Source of the DNA: DASWJQ01 sp036397095
GTDB lineage: Bacteria; Chloroflexota; Anaerolineae; Anaerolineales; E44-bin32
DNA length: 24,355 bases
Direction: 5' to 3'
NCBI GenBank assembly: GCA_036397095.1
Contig: DASWJQ010000089.1
Coordinates: forward strand, 1-24,355
Position numbers and translations under genes: made by a program. Shown here piece by piece: positions 15,016 through 23,086 of the stretch. A model generated the notes under the pieces. That model was not told the origin of the DNA and made no database searches. It worked only from the letters and a program-made list of their open reading frames with translations. Positions within the stretch are counted from its first letter, which is position 1. Each line of letters begins with the position of its first letter.

Positions 15016-15850
15016 CGGCAAATGTCCGTTCCATGCGCCGGAAGTAGACCAGACCGCTCGCCAACAGCACCAAGGCGGAGGCGGTTGAAATCGCCAGCAA
15101 CCCCAGACTGGGTTGTCCCGTACCCAGGATCGCCCAGCGGAATCCTTGAACCACGCCGGCCATGGGATTCAGCCAGTACGCGTATTCCGCCAGGCCAGCC
15201 GGGATCAGGGTTGCCGAATATGCCACCGGCGAAGCGTACATCCACGCCTGCACAACAAAAGGTGTGACGTAGCCAACGTCGCGATAGGCCACATTCAGGG
15301 CGGCCAACCACAAACCACCGCCGGCCGCTGTCAACAGCGCCAACAGCAGGAAACCTGGCAAGGCGATCACGGCGCTGCTCAATCCAACGCCAAAGAACGC
15401 CATCATGCCCAGCAGAACAAGGAAGGCCAACCCCAGATCCACCAGACCGGCCACCACCGACGAAAGGGGGATCGCCAGCCGGGGGAAATAGACCTTGGTC
15501 ACCAGATTGCGGTTGGTCACCAGGCTGTTGCTGGCTTTGGTGATGCCATCCTGGAACAAAATCCACGGCAGCAGACCCGCAAAGTAAAAGACCGGCGCTG
15601 GCGCATCGTCCGTCGGAATCTCGGCCAGGCGGCCGAAGATGATGGTGAACACCACCATCGTGAAGAACGGCTTGAGGATGGCCCAGGCGGCGCCGAGCAG
15701 TGTCTGCTTGTAGCGGACCTTGACGTCCCGCCAGATCAGGAAGAACAGCAGCTCACGGTAGCGCCACAGCTCAGCCAAATGGGCCCATGACCAGCCCCGG
15801 CTCGGCTGGATGATGGTCAGCGGCGCTGCCTCCGCCCTGGTCGACGACAT
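15005..15850 (-). CDS. wzm: ABC-2 type polysaccharide export permease (Wzm/TagG type)
   Basis: 281 aa from the ATG at 15850; the open frame extends to 16033, but those 61 residues overlap fcl and are low-complexity, so they are excluded. The cytoplasmic N-terminal signature YRELLFFLIWRDVKVRYKQT is followed by LLGAAWAILKPFFTM, then about six hydrophobic segments, with the conserved YFAGLLPWILFQ, NLVTKVYFPRLAIPL and YWLNPMAGVVQGFRWA blocks of the ABC-2 polysaccharide permeases. Length is normal (260-290 aa). The gene is 4 nt after fcl and overlaps wzt by 11 nt, so permease and ATPase are made together. Presence of this pair and absence of Wzy/Wzx define an ABC-dependent export route. Confidence 0.92.
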   Translation of the reverse strand: MSSTRAEAAPLTIIQPSRGWSWAHLAELWRYRELLFFLIWRDVKVRYKQTLLGAAWAILKPFFTMVVFTIIFGRLAEIPTDDAPAPVFYFAGLLPWILFQDGITKASNSLVTNRNLVTKVYFPRLAIPLSSVVAGLVDLGLAFLVLLGMMAFFGVGLSSAVIALPGFLLLALLTAAGGGLWLAALNVAYRDVGYVTPFVVQAWMYASPVAYSATLIPAGLAEYAYWLNPMAGVVQGFRWAILGTGQPSLGLLAISTASALVLLASGLVYFRRMERTFADVV

Positions 15851-15854
15851 GGCG

Positions 15855-16820
15855 CTAGCCAGCGACGGCCTCCTCGGGCCGGTGCTCCTTGTACCACTCG
15901 ATCGTCGATGCCAACCCGGCTTCGAGTGACGTGGTCGCCTGCCAGCCAAAGAGTTGGCGCGCCTTGCTGGTGTCAAGGGCGCGGCGTGGTTGGCCATTGG
16001 GCTGGCTCGTATCCCAGCGGAAGGCAGCGTCATAGCCCGTCAAGCGGGCGATTGCCTCGGCCAATTCTCGGATGCCGATCTCCTGACCAGAGCCAAGGTT
16101 GACCGGATCACTGCTGTCGAGCGATTCGCTGGCCGCCAGGATTCCCTCGGCGGCGTCGGGTGCGAACAAGAATTCGCGCGTTGGGCTGCCATCCCCCCAC
16201 AACACAATGGCCTCATCCCCCCGCTCCAGGCCCTCGATGCACTTCCGGATCAGGGCCGGGATCACATGTGAGGTCTCCAGATCGAAGTTGTCGCGGGGCC
16301 CGTACAGATTGACCGGGATCAGGTTGATGGCATTGAATCCATATTGCTCCCGGTAGGCGCGGGATTGGACCAGCAGCATCTTCTTGGCCAATCCATAGGG
16401 GGCATTGGTTTCCTCGGGATAGCCCTTCCACAGGTCCTCTTCCGAGAAGGGCACCGGCGTGAACTTGGGGTAGGAGCAAACCGTGCCGACGGCGACGAAT
16501 TTCTTGACGCCCGTTTGCCAGGCATGATGCATCAACTGAATACCCATCATCAGGTTGTCGTAGAAGAACTCGGCCGGCTGGCTTCGGTTGGCGCCGATGC
16601 CGCCAGCCTTGGCCGCCAGGTGTAAGACAAGATCCGGCCGGGAATCGGCCAGAGCTCGCTCGATATCCTCTTTGCGGCGCAAGTCATAGTCACCCTTGCG
16701 CGGGATGAACACATCCTTGGCGCCGCGCTGGCTCAGTGCATCAGCCACATGGGAACCGAGGAAGCCGGCCCCGCCCGTCAGCAGAATTCGGTCTGTCTTC
16801 CACATCTCCGAGTTAGCCAT
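15855..16820 (-). CDS. fcl: GDP-L-fucose synthase
   Basis: 321 aa. An extended SDR with GGAGFLG at residues 16-22, HLAAKAGGIGANRSQPAEFFYDN at 67-89, the catalytic GTVCSYPK at 112-119, YGLAKK at 142-147 and VNLYGPRDNFD followed by SHVIPALI. These are hallmark blocks of the bifunctional 3,5-epimerase/4-reductase that turns GDP-4-keto-6-deoxy-D-mannose into GDP-L-fucose. Start is the ATG at 16820, with GAGG about 8 nt upstream and an 8-nt overlap with the regulator gene; the frame to 16937 adds an Arg-rich leader lying inside the regulator and is rejected. Its partner gmd lies in the other transcription unit at 21974-23059. Confidence 0.93.
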   Translation of the reverse strand: MANSEMWKTDRILLTGGAGFLGSHVADALSQRGAKDVFIPRKGDYDLRRKEDIERALADSRPDLVLHLAAKAGGIGANRSQPAEFFYDNLMMGIQLMHHAWQTGVKKFVAVGTVCSYPKFTPVPFSEEDLWKGYPEETNAPYGLAKKMLLVQSRAYREQYGFNAINLIPVNLYGPRDNFDLETSHVIPALIRKCIEGLERGDEAIVLWGDGSPTREFLFAPDAAEGILAASESLDSSDPVNLGSGQEIGIRELAEAIARLTGYDAAFRWDTSQPNGQPRRALDTSKARQLFGWQATTSLEAGLASTIEWYKEHRPEEAVAG

Positions 16821-17334
16821 CGGTCGCCTCTTTCTTTGCCGTCTCCCTGCCGCTGTTGGGCGGTATTTCCAGAGCCAGTACCCGGCCCTCCACCCGCATC
16901 GCAGGGATCGAGCCGTTGCCACTGTCCTTCGCCTCATGCAAACCCAACTCCAGACACGTCAGGCGGCAAATATCGGCAATGTCACCGTCACCTTCGATCC
17001 TGACACGATCGTAGCCCGCCTCGCGAACGCGTTTCAGCATATGCCGGGCCTGATCGCGGGTTTGACGGTAAAGCGTCATCGACTGCTCCACATACGCCAC
17101 CGTCAATTTGGCCCGCAGGGCTAGCCCCTCGGGCGTGATGATGTAGCGCAGCTTGCGCCGCTCGGCGCGCTTCACCTTGACGTAGCCCTTGGCCACCAGG
17201 CGCTTGATGTGCCAGTTGACCGTCCCGACGGCAACGCCCAACCTTGTGGCCAGGTCGGCCTGGGTTGTGTCCGGATCCCGCTCGATCGCTTCGAGCAGGT
17301 TGAGCTCTCGGGTTACTTCTATGTCTTGATTCAC
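16813..17334 (-). CDS. Winged-helix regulator of EPS-associated MarR type
   Basis: About 173 aa. Residues 8-70 form a winged helix-turn-helix (RELNLLEAIERDPDTTQADL, then ATRLGVAVGTVNWHIKRLVAKGYVKV, wing KLRYIITPEG), close in pattern to the EPS-associated MarR-family regulators found in exopolysaccharide clusters. Residues 75-105 are helical and could dimerise. Residues 106-160 (RVRIEGDGDIADICRLTCLELG) resemble a small Rossmann-like unit with GxGxxA, a possible ligand site. I prefer the GTG at 17334, with GGATGG 6 nt upstream, over the TTG at 17349, which lacks one. It is the first gene after promoter P2, whose palindrome is a natural autoregulatory operator, and it overlaps fcl by 8 nt. Confidence 0.82.
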   Translation of the reverse strand: MNQDIEVTRELNLLEAIERDPDTTQADLATRLGVAVGTVNWHIKRLVAKGYVKVKRAERRKLRYIITPEGLALRAKLTVAYVEQSMTLYRQTRDQARHMLKRVREAGYDRVRIEGDGDIADICRLTCLELGLHEAKDSGNGSIPAMRVEGRVLALEIPPNSGRETAKKEATDG

Positions 17335-17349
17335 TCGTTTACCATCCAA

Positions 17350-17366
17350 TATTCAGCACTTGAATT
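17350..17366. promoter_or_regulatory. Operator-like inverted repeat at promoter P2
   Basis: Plus-strand TATTCAG-CAC-TTGAATT: two 7-nt arms around a 3-nt centre, with five of the seven arm pairs (ATTCA/TGAAT) complementary. It overlaps the downstream half of the P2 -10 box and the probable transcription start, where a bound repressor would block initiation. The same 7-3-7 geometry and arm sequence occur at 23087-23103. Across the 20-nt blocks 17350-17369 and 23087-23106 the two sites agree at 15 positions, and the differences fall mainly in the centre. Binding by the adjacent regulator is inferred, not shown. Confidence 0.65.
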
Positions 17367-17372
17367 ATAACA
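17364..17372 (-). promoter_or_regulatory. Promoter P2, extended -10 (TGTTATAAT)
   Basis: Read on the minus strand, 17372-17364 is TGTTATAAT, an exact extended -10 element (TGn then TATAAT). No convincing -35 lies 16-18 bp upstream, where the DNA is GC-rich and belongs to the end of the preceding membrane-protein gene; an extended -10 can compensate. Initiation near 17357 would give a leader of about 23 nt before the regulator's GTG at 17334. It would transcribe the regulator, fcl, the exporter and the long downstream run. Confidence 0.7.
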
Positions 17373-17377
17373 CTGCC

Positions 17378-19327
17378 TCAGCCGCCTCCGGCCGGGCACT
17401 GTCTCCCCTCCGGCCGCGGCACCAGCAATTCAATCGGAGCCTGTGTGAATGTCCGGACGGGTTGGTAGAAGCACAGGATCGGAATGGCCACACGATCGAC
17501 CCAGACGTCGTTTTCCTCACCAAAGGCTCGGCTGCTGCCCTGGTACTGGATATGCAGGGGTTCACTCACGATCAAGGCGAAACGCTGCTCGGCCAGATCC
17601 CGCTCAAACGCGTCCAGGTAGCTGCGCGTATTGCCCATGGCCATTTCCATCAGAAAGACCTTCTCATGCTCGGGCGCCAAGGAGCCAGCCTGCAGGTTGC
17701 CAAAGGTCAGGAGGTGGCGCTCGCTGATGAACAGGATCTGCCCCTCCCCTGCCGGGCCATCCAGCTCCTGCTGCAGTTCGGCAATCACGGTTTCGCCCTG
17801 GGCTGGGTCGGGCCAATGCAGTGGGCCCCCGACGGAAAGGGTGAAGCCGAGGGGAATGGCAATCGCCAAGGCAGCCAGCGACCAACTGGGCTCGGCCGCC
17901 GCCCCGTCAACAGCCGGCAAACCGGCAAAGAGGTACGCGCCGATCAAGAGCAGCAGTACAAGGTAGGCATCCATATTGTGCAGGTTGCTTCCACCGCCGA
18001 TCTTGACGCTGACCAGGATTCCGCCGAGCAGGAGGACAGCCAGCATGCTGCCCAACGCCAGCAGGCGGATGGTTGGCAGATTGCGCCACATTGGCTGCCG
18101 CTCGATCAGGAGCCAGGCTACTGGCAGACTGACCAAAGCAACCCCCAATAGGATCCCCGGTAGGAAAGTCGGATTGGGGAGCAGCCGATACCAGAGCAGG
18201 TCTGACGTGAAGCTCGAGGAGAAATCGCCGGCCCGATTGCCCGACAGCAAGATGTAGGCCGCGTTGGCGCCGAGGGCGGTCACACTTCCTGGGACGATCC
18301 AGACCGTTGGCCAGACCACCTCCCGCAGCCAGCCATGGCCCCGGGGACGGGTCTCAAGCAGGTAGATGGTGGCGGCCAAGAAACCGGGAACAGGGATCCA
18401 GTTGATGCGCGAAATGCCGGCCCAGGCCGAGGCCAGCACGACGACAAGCAGCGATAGGACCGGCCGCTCCGAACGGAAACCGGCCAATACGATGACAACC
18501 GGCACCACCAGGTGGAAGAGGACCGGGCCCTGGAGCAGGAAGAGGAAGGCCCACAGGACCAGAAGCCAACGGAGCCAGCGTAGTTGAATGGGCAGGCGCC
18601 GGCTCAGCAGGAGACCGGCCAACGCCGGCAGGCCCAGCCAAAGCACAACCTGCCAGGCGCGATGCAGCCAAAGCAGATGGCGGGAAACCAAGAAGGGTAC
18701 GGCTTGCAGCAGGTAGCGGCCGGGATGAAGCACACTCGGTGGGACGACGGTCCCGTAGATCGCCTCGGAGAACCACAGCGAACCGTAGTAGTAGCGGCTG
18801 GTTTCGGACCACCCTAGTGCCAGCGGGTAGGTCGAGATTTCGGGCAGGTGAAGCCAGATCCGGTGTCCCGCACCCAGGACTAACAGCGTTGCCGCCAGCC
18901 GGGCGCCTGCCGTCGGCACCCGCCACCAGCCGGCCAGCGCCGGAGCAGCCACCAGGGCCACCAACCAGTAGAGCGCGGCCCGGATCGCCCACGGCTCAAC
19001 GAAACGCCCGAGCGGCCCAAAGGTCAACGTCCAGCAAGCGATGATCAGCAACGGCCACGACAGTCGCCGGCGGCCAAGCCTGGCGGCGATCGCACCGATG
19101 GCCGCACCCCAAGCCGGGCGCAAGACTGTGCCGGCCGCAACAAGTGCGCCGAGCCCGACAGCCAGAGCCAGCGCGAGTGCTTCCAGCCGGCTTTCCAAGA
19201 CCTGGCCGCGATACGCCAGATAGGCCGCTTGCAGGCTGCCGATGCCCAGCAAGGCGGCTGCGACCGCCCCATGCCTTTGGGCCCAGATTTGGCCGACGAA
19301 TTCCTGTCGCCTGCCCAGGAAGATCAT
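17378..19327 (-). CDS. Polytopic membrane protein, GT-C-like glycosyltransferase candidate
   Basis: 649 aa with more than ten hydrophobic segments spread over roughly residues 20-490, then a soluble C-terminal region of about 140 residues (ETVIAELQQELDGPAGEGQILFISERHLLTFGNLQ and beyond). This layout, many helices and an extracytoplasmic C-terminal domain, is typical of GT-C lipid-linked-sugar transferases, but I cannot name a family or catalytic Asp with confidence. A segment near residue 180 (GWSETSRYYYGSLWFSEAIYG) may be the first catalytic loop. The ATG at 19327 has AAGGA upstream. It ends 8 nt before P2. The partner GT2 and YbhN-like genes upstream commonly accompany such membrane transferases. 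Confidence 0.7.
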   Translation of the reverse strand: MIFLGRRQEFVGQIWAQRHGAVAAALLGIGSLQAAYLAYRGQVLESRLEALALALAVGLGALVAAGTVLRPAWGAAIGAIAARLGRRRLSWPLLIIACWTLTFGPLGRFVEPWAIRAALYWLVALVAAPALAGWWRVPTAGARLAATLLVLGAGHRIWLHLPEISTYPLALGWSETSRYYYGSLWFSEAIYGTVVPPSVLHPGRYLLQAVPFLVSRHLLWLHRAWQVVLWLGLPALAGLLLSRRLPIQLRWLRWLLVLWAFLFLLQGPVLFHLVVPVVIVLAGFRSERPVLSLLVVVLASAWAGISRINWIPVPGFLAATIYLLETRPRGHGWLREVVWPTVWIVPGSVTALGANAAYILLSGNRAGDFSSSFTSDLLWYRLLPNPTFLPGILLGVALVSLPVAWLLIERQPMWRNLPTIRLLALGSMLAVLLLGGILVSVKIGGGSNLHNMDAYLVLLLLIGAYLFAGLPAVDGAAAEPSWSLAALAIAIPLGFTLSVGGPLHWPDPAQGETVIAELQQELDGPAGEGQILFISERHLLTFGNLQAGSLAPEHEKVFLMEMAMGNTRSYLDAFERDLAEQRFALIVSEPLHIQYQGSSRAFGEENDVWVDRVAIPILCFYQPVRTFTQAPIELLVPRPEGRQCPAGGG

Positions 19328-19379
19328 GACGCAGGTCCTTCGGAGCCGGACGAGCGACCACCCTTGGAGTACACCGGGC

Positions 19380-20006
19380 CTACCACCACAGGAACAGTCC
19401 CTCCTTCAAGAACGACGCCGGAACCTGTATCGGCACAAGCCGCAAGTCCTGCGCCGCCGTGACGAGCGATTGCCCCAGGGGAATAGTTTGGTCGCGAGCT
19501 ATCAGGTCCTGCCCCGGCTCGGCTCCCGCCGGCACGGCATGCGGCGGCCGACCGGCGAGCAGGCCCGGATGTGCCCGGGCCGAATGGACACCGCACCTGC
19601 GGGCCTGTTTCGGCGGCAGCTGGCCAGACACCCGCCAGGGGAAGGTACCCGTCGCCAGTTCCGAGTGCACGTTTAAGGAGGCCTCGAGCGCCATTCCCGG
19701 CGCCAGGCTCAAGACTCGTCCCTCCCCAACCCTATCTGCAATCGTCTGCGCCGTTTGACGGAATGGAGAATCGCGGTAGGGGAGCAGCCCGTCGCCGACC
19801 AGGACGGCGCTGGCAATAGAAAGATGCTCGTCATGGCTGAATGGGGTTGTCGCAACTTGCATGTACGCATAGCCTGCCAGCAAGGCTGCTAAAACCGCCA
19901 CAAGGATCGCAAGCACAGGAACGTTGTCGTCAGGCGCCTCGACTGCGACCGGGAGACGATCATCGGCAGCTGCTTTCTGATCTGTACGCCTATTGGCTGT
20001 CCGCAT
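19380..20006 (-). pseudogene. Internally deleted GT-C-like membrane glycosyltransferase remnant
   Basis: The 208-aa frame joins two parts that do not normally adjoin. Residues 28-80 are an N-terminal anchor helix (VPVLAILVAVLAALLAGYAY) followed by TTPFSHDEHLSIASAVLVGDGLLPYRD, the first-loop HDEH signature of GT-C/GT39-like proteins. Residues 85-208 (ADRVGEGRVLSLAPGMALEA, then ATGTFPWRV and a LVPIQVPASFLKEGLFLWW end) look like the extracytoplasmic C terminus of the same class. The intervening transmembrane bundle, usually 250 residues or more, is missing. The junction lies near 19755-19775 and stays in frame. The gene overlaps the YbhN-like gene by 17 nt, so it is still in the operon. It could be a pseudogene or, less likely, a functional miniprotein; an assembly collapse is also possible. 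Confidence 0.65.
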
Positions 20007-20961
20007 CAGAACGCGTTTGTGCAGAGCGTAGGGCCATCAAGCCAGGCAATGCAATCACACCCGGCAGGCTGGCCAGCGTTTCGACCGTCCGCATCAGCAG
20101 CGCCACCGTGAGCGCCGTGGTGGTGGCCACACCGCCGACTGTCGAGAAGACAAGACCTGCCGAAACCTCCTGCAGTCCCCATGAGTTGATTGAGACCGGA
20201 AAGAGGGAGATGATGTACACGAAACTCCAAAGCCCAGCAATCTGCCAGTACCCGAGCTCTGCGCCAAGTGCATTGAACAGCAACCACATAGAACTGAACC
20301 GGAGCATCACATTGACCCAGGCAAATCCGAAAGAAGCCAGCAAGGCTCGCGGGCTTGAGATCCAGAGCCGGCCGATTTCCAAGGCCCGCCGCAAACCATC
20401 TCGAATCCGATTGCTACCGCCCTCCAGGGAAGGGTTTCCGGCAGCCAAGGCGAGCACCGGCAAGGGCATCCCCCACGACTTGAGCCCGCCGATCGCCGCA
20501 AGTCCCGGTCCGGCTAGCACCTGAGCCACGCCAACAGGCAGCAGCATGGCATTGGCGAACAGACCCACGAGTCGGTCCACTGCGATCGAAGAAACGTATT
20601 TGCCTCGCTGGGATTCGAGTTGGACAGCTCCAGCTAGACGGACAATGTCTCCGCCAATGCTTGTTGGCAGGAAATTGGAGGCAAACAACCCTGCGAATGT
20701 AATTCTCATGATCCGGCCCAGGGGGACGTCCACCCCTGACAGAAGAAGGAGGCAGGTCCACCGGCCTGCAATCGCGAGCCGGGACAGGAATGCGAGGGCA
20801 GCAACGAGCGCGAGCCGGCCAATCGAGACCTGCCGAACACTCTCTCCGATCTCCTGCCATCCTTGCTGGCTGATTAGATAGAAGAGAAGACCGAGTGAAA
20901 GCGCTGTCCCAACGTACCGTAGCGCTGTCTGGGTAGCCGGCTTGCCGAACAACCGCCTCAT
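19990..20961 (-). CDS. YbhN/AglD-like (lysylphosphatidylglycerol synthase TM / UPF0104) membrane protein
   Basis: 323 aa with about eight hydrophobic segments. The family pattern is visible: an N-terminal helix (YVGTALSLGLLFYLI), RLAIAGRWTCLLLLSG, FLPTSIGGDIVRL near residues 97-109 with the conserved Gly-Gly-Asp and Arg, SSIAVDRLVGLF, a central PALLASF-like segment and FPVSINSWGLQEVSAGLVF, the conserved late loop. Such proteins are often proposed to move polyprenyl-linked sugars or lipids, and they frequently neighbour DPM1-type GT2 enzymes as here. Start ATG at 20961 shares ATGA with the stop of that GT2. Role in this locus, for example flipping the polyprenyl-phosphate sugar, is inference. 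Confidence 0.82.
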   Translation of the reverse strand: MRRLFGKPATQTALRYVGTALSLGLLFYLISQQGWQEIGESVRQVSIGRLALVAALAFLSRLAIAGRWTCLLLLSGVDVPLGRIMRITFAGLFASNFLPTSIGGDIVRLAGAVQLESQRGKYVSSIAVDRLVGLFANAMLLPVGVAQVLAGPGLAAIGGLKSWGMPLPVLALAAGNPSLEGGSNRIRDGLRRALEIGRLWISSPRALLASFGFAWVNVMLRFSSMWLLFNALGAELGYWQIAGLWSFVYIISLFPVSINSWGLQEVSAGLVFSTVGGVATTTALTVALLMRTVETLASLPGVIALPGLMALRSAQTRSDADSQ

Positions 20962-21962
20962 ACAGCTCGCTGGCGCCGATCGAAGACCCGGCGCACGTTG
21001 TAGGTTGGTTTGGCCTGTGATTCATGGTACGTGCGTACGAGTAGCTCGGCGATAAGCCCCATCAGAATCGATTGGAAACCGAGGATCATGAACATTGTGC
21101 TGGTTTGGAAAAGCGGGGAGCTCAACACCGAGATTCCCAGCCACAAGCGCCGGATCATCAAGAACAGCAGCAGCAGACTGCTGGGCAGAATCAGCAGGAA
21201 GCCCGCCCCACCGAACAGGTAAATCGGCTTGTTGGAATATGAGATCAGAAACTTGACCGTCAGCAGATCGAGCATGACTTTGATCGTCCGGTTCAAACCG
21301 TACTTGGTTTGCCCGTGGCGCCGGGAATGATGCCGGACTGGCATCTCGGCAATCTTCGCCCCTACCCAGCCAGCATAGGCCGGGATGAAGCGGTGCATTT
21401 CACCGTAGAGGCGAAAGCCGGCAAGCACTTCCCGCCGATAGGCCTTGAGTGTGCAGCCATAATCATGCAGCCGCACGCCAGTCACCTGCGAGATCAGCCA
21501 ATTTGCGACGCGCGACGGAAAGACACGAGTCAGGAACTTGTCCTGGCGGTTGCTGCGCCAACCCGAAACCAGGTCATAGCCTTCGTTGATCTTGTCTAGC
21601 AGAGCGGGGATATCGGCCGGGTCGTTTTGCATGTCGGCGTCGATCAGTACGATGACCTTGCCATCGGCATAGTCGATACCGGCGGCGATGGCCGCCGTCT
21701 GGCCAAAGTTGCGGCGCAGTTCGACGACGCACACGTGCTGCGGATCGGCCTCGGCGATGGCCCGCAGCTGCGCCAAGCTGTCATCGGTCGACCCATCGTC
21801 GACCAGGATGAGTTCGTACGACCGGCCCGCCAGGGCCTGCGTCAGCGCCGCGTGCAACGGCGCCAGGTTGTCGCGTTCGTTGTAAACCGGCACCACGACC
21901 GAGATGTCCGCGGTGCTGTTGGAGGTGGCTGTTTCTGCGGGTTCTGCGTGAACAATTGTCAT
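20958..21962 (-). CDS. Polyisoprenyl-phosphate glycosyltransferase, GT2 (DPM1/ArnC-like) with C-terminal membrane segments
   Basis: 334 aa. The GT-A domain shows VVVPVYNE at residues 22-29, VDDGSTDDS at 54-62, RRNFGQTAAIAAGID at 83-97 and the DxD-type DADMQNDP at 108-115; then VRLHDYGCTLKAYRREVL near 163-180 and RRHGQTKYGLNRTIKV near 214-229, both diagnostic of the polyprenyl-phosphate-sugar synthases. Two transmembrane helices follow at about 240-310. The expected reaction is transfer of a sugar from a nucleotide donor to a polyprenyl phosphate, giving the donor used by GT-C transferases. The ATG at 21962 lies 11 nt after gmd; I see no good Shine-Dalgarno. It is coupled to the YbhN-like gene. 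Confidence 0.9.
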   Translation of the reverse strand: MTIVHAEPAETATSNSTADISVVVPVYNERDNLAPLHAALTQALAGRSYELILVDDGSTDDSLAQLRAIAEADPQHVCVVELRRNFGQTAAIAAGIDYADGKVIVLIDADMQNDPADIPALLDKINEGYDLVSGWRSNRQDKFLTRVFPSRVANWLISQVTGVRLHDYGCTLKAYRREVLAGFRLYGEMHRFIPAYAGWVGAKIAEMPVRHHSRRHGQTKYGLNRTIKVMLDLLTVKFLISYSNKPIYLFGGAGFLLILPSSLLLLFLMIRRLWLGISVLSSPLFQTSTMFMILGFQSILMGLIAELLVRTYHESQAKPTYNVRRVFDRRQRAV

Positions 21963-21973
21963 GGAGCTAAGGG

Positions 21974-23059
21974 CTAGTCAACGCCGTTGCCTGTGCTATT
22001 GAGCACGGCCGTCACACCCGTTTCCCAACGATGCCAGTCGCTAAACTTCTCATCCAGGATCTTGAGACCCTCCCCCACCGGCTCCATTCCAATCGACTGG
22101 TAATCGGCATCGACCATGATGCGGACCAGCTCCTGGAAGCTGACCCGCGGCGCCCAGCCTAGCTCCTTGGCCGCCTTGGAAGCGTCGGCCCGCAGGTGGT
22201 CGACCTCCGTCGGCCGGAAGTAGCGCGGATCCACTTCGACATAGTCTTGCCAGTCGAGGCCCGCGTAGCTGAACGCCTCTTCCAGCAGTTGGCGCACGCT
22301 GTGGGTCTCGCCGGTTCCAATCACGTAGTCGACCGGTGAATCCTGCTGCAGCATGCGCCACATGAACTCGACGTACTCCGGCGCATAACCCCAATCGCGT
22401 CGAGCCTCGAGGTTGCCCAGGTAGATCTTGGACTGTTCCCCGGCTTTGATGCGGGCCACGGCCCGCGTGATCTTGCGGGTGACGAAGGTTGCACCGCGCC
22501 GTGGGCTTTCGTGGTTGAACAAGATGCCATTGACGGCGAACATGCCGTAGGCTTCCCGGTAGTTCACCGTCATCCAGTAGGCATACGCCTTGGCCACGGC
22601 ATACGGGCTGCGCGGCCGAAAAGGCGTGTCCTCATGCTGCGGTGCAGGGGCGTCCCCATACAATTCTGACGACGACGCCTGGTAGAAGCGTGCCTCGATC
22701 CCGCTGCGACGCACGGCTTCCAGAATGCGGGTCGCGCCCAGGCCGGTCACCGACCCGGTGTATTCAGGCATGTCAAAACTGACTTTGACGTGGGATTGGG
22801 CCCCCAAGTGATAAATCTGGTCCGGCCGAACGTTGTAGATCAAGTTGGTCAGTTGTTCACCGTTGGACAGATCGCCGTAGTGAAGAAAGAGCTTTGCGGC
22901 CGGGTCGTGAGGGTCCTGGTAGATGTGATCAATGCGATCGGTGTTGAAGGTGCTGGCCTTGCGGATCAGGCCATGCACTTCGAATCCTTTGCTCAGCAGC
23001 AGCTCAGCCAGGTACGAACCATCCTGGCCCGTGATTCCGGTAATCAATGCTTTGCTCAT
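21974..23059 (-). CDS. gmd: GDP-mannose 4,6-dehydratase
   Basis: 361 aa with the defining blocks of Gmd: GITGQDGSYLAELLL at residues 7-21, GLIRKASTFNTDRI, LHYGDLSNGEQL, YHLGAQSHVKVSFDMPEYT, QASSSELYGD with the catalytic Ser/Glu, YAVAKAYAYWM (Tyr/Lys), FNHESPRRGATFVTRKI, GNLEARRDWGYAPEYV and VDPRYFRPTEVDHL. Converts GDP-D-mannose to GDP-4-keto-6-deoxy-D-mannose, the substrate of Fcl at 15855-16820. I chose the ATG at 23059, with GGGAG 6 nt upstream, over a TTG at 23086 that lies inside the operator region. First gene after promoter P1, with a predicted leader of about 35 nt. Confidence 0.97.
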   Translation of the reverse strand: MSKALITGITGQDGSYLAELLLSKGFEVHGLIRKASTFNTDRIDHIYQDPHDPAAKLFLHYGDLSNGEQLTNLIYNVRPDQIYHLGAQSHVKVSFDMPEYTGSVTGLGATRILEAVRRSGIEARFYQASSSELYGDAPAPQHEDTPFRPRSPYAVAKAYAYWMTVNYREAYGMFAVNGILFNHESPRRGATFVTRKITRAVARIKAGEQSKIYLGNLEARRDWGYAPEYVEFMWRMLQQDSPVDYVIGTGETHSVRQLLEEAFSYAGLDWQDYVEVDPRYFRPTEVDHLRADASKAAKELGWAPRVSFQELVRIMVDADYQSIGMEPVGEGLKILDEKFSDWHRWETGVTAVLNSTGNGVD

Positions 23060-23086
23060 GGTCGCTCCCTGACGCCCGACGCTCAA

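Noticed and set aside
16821..16937. Arg-rich N-terminal extension of fcl, and the similar extension of wzm (15851-16033)
   Set aside because: Both lie inside upstream coding regions; good ATG starts with normal family N termini exist at 16820 and 15850.
17378..20006. Reading the 208-aa and 649-aa genes as one frameshifted protein
   Set aside because: The 208-aa frame already has its own C-terminal end and the 649-aa gene has its own ATG, Shine-Dalgarno and a full set of helices with a separate C-terminal domain, so they are two genes.
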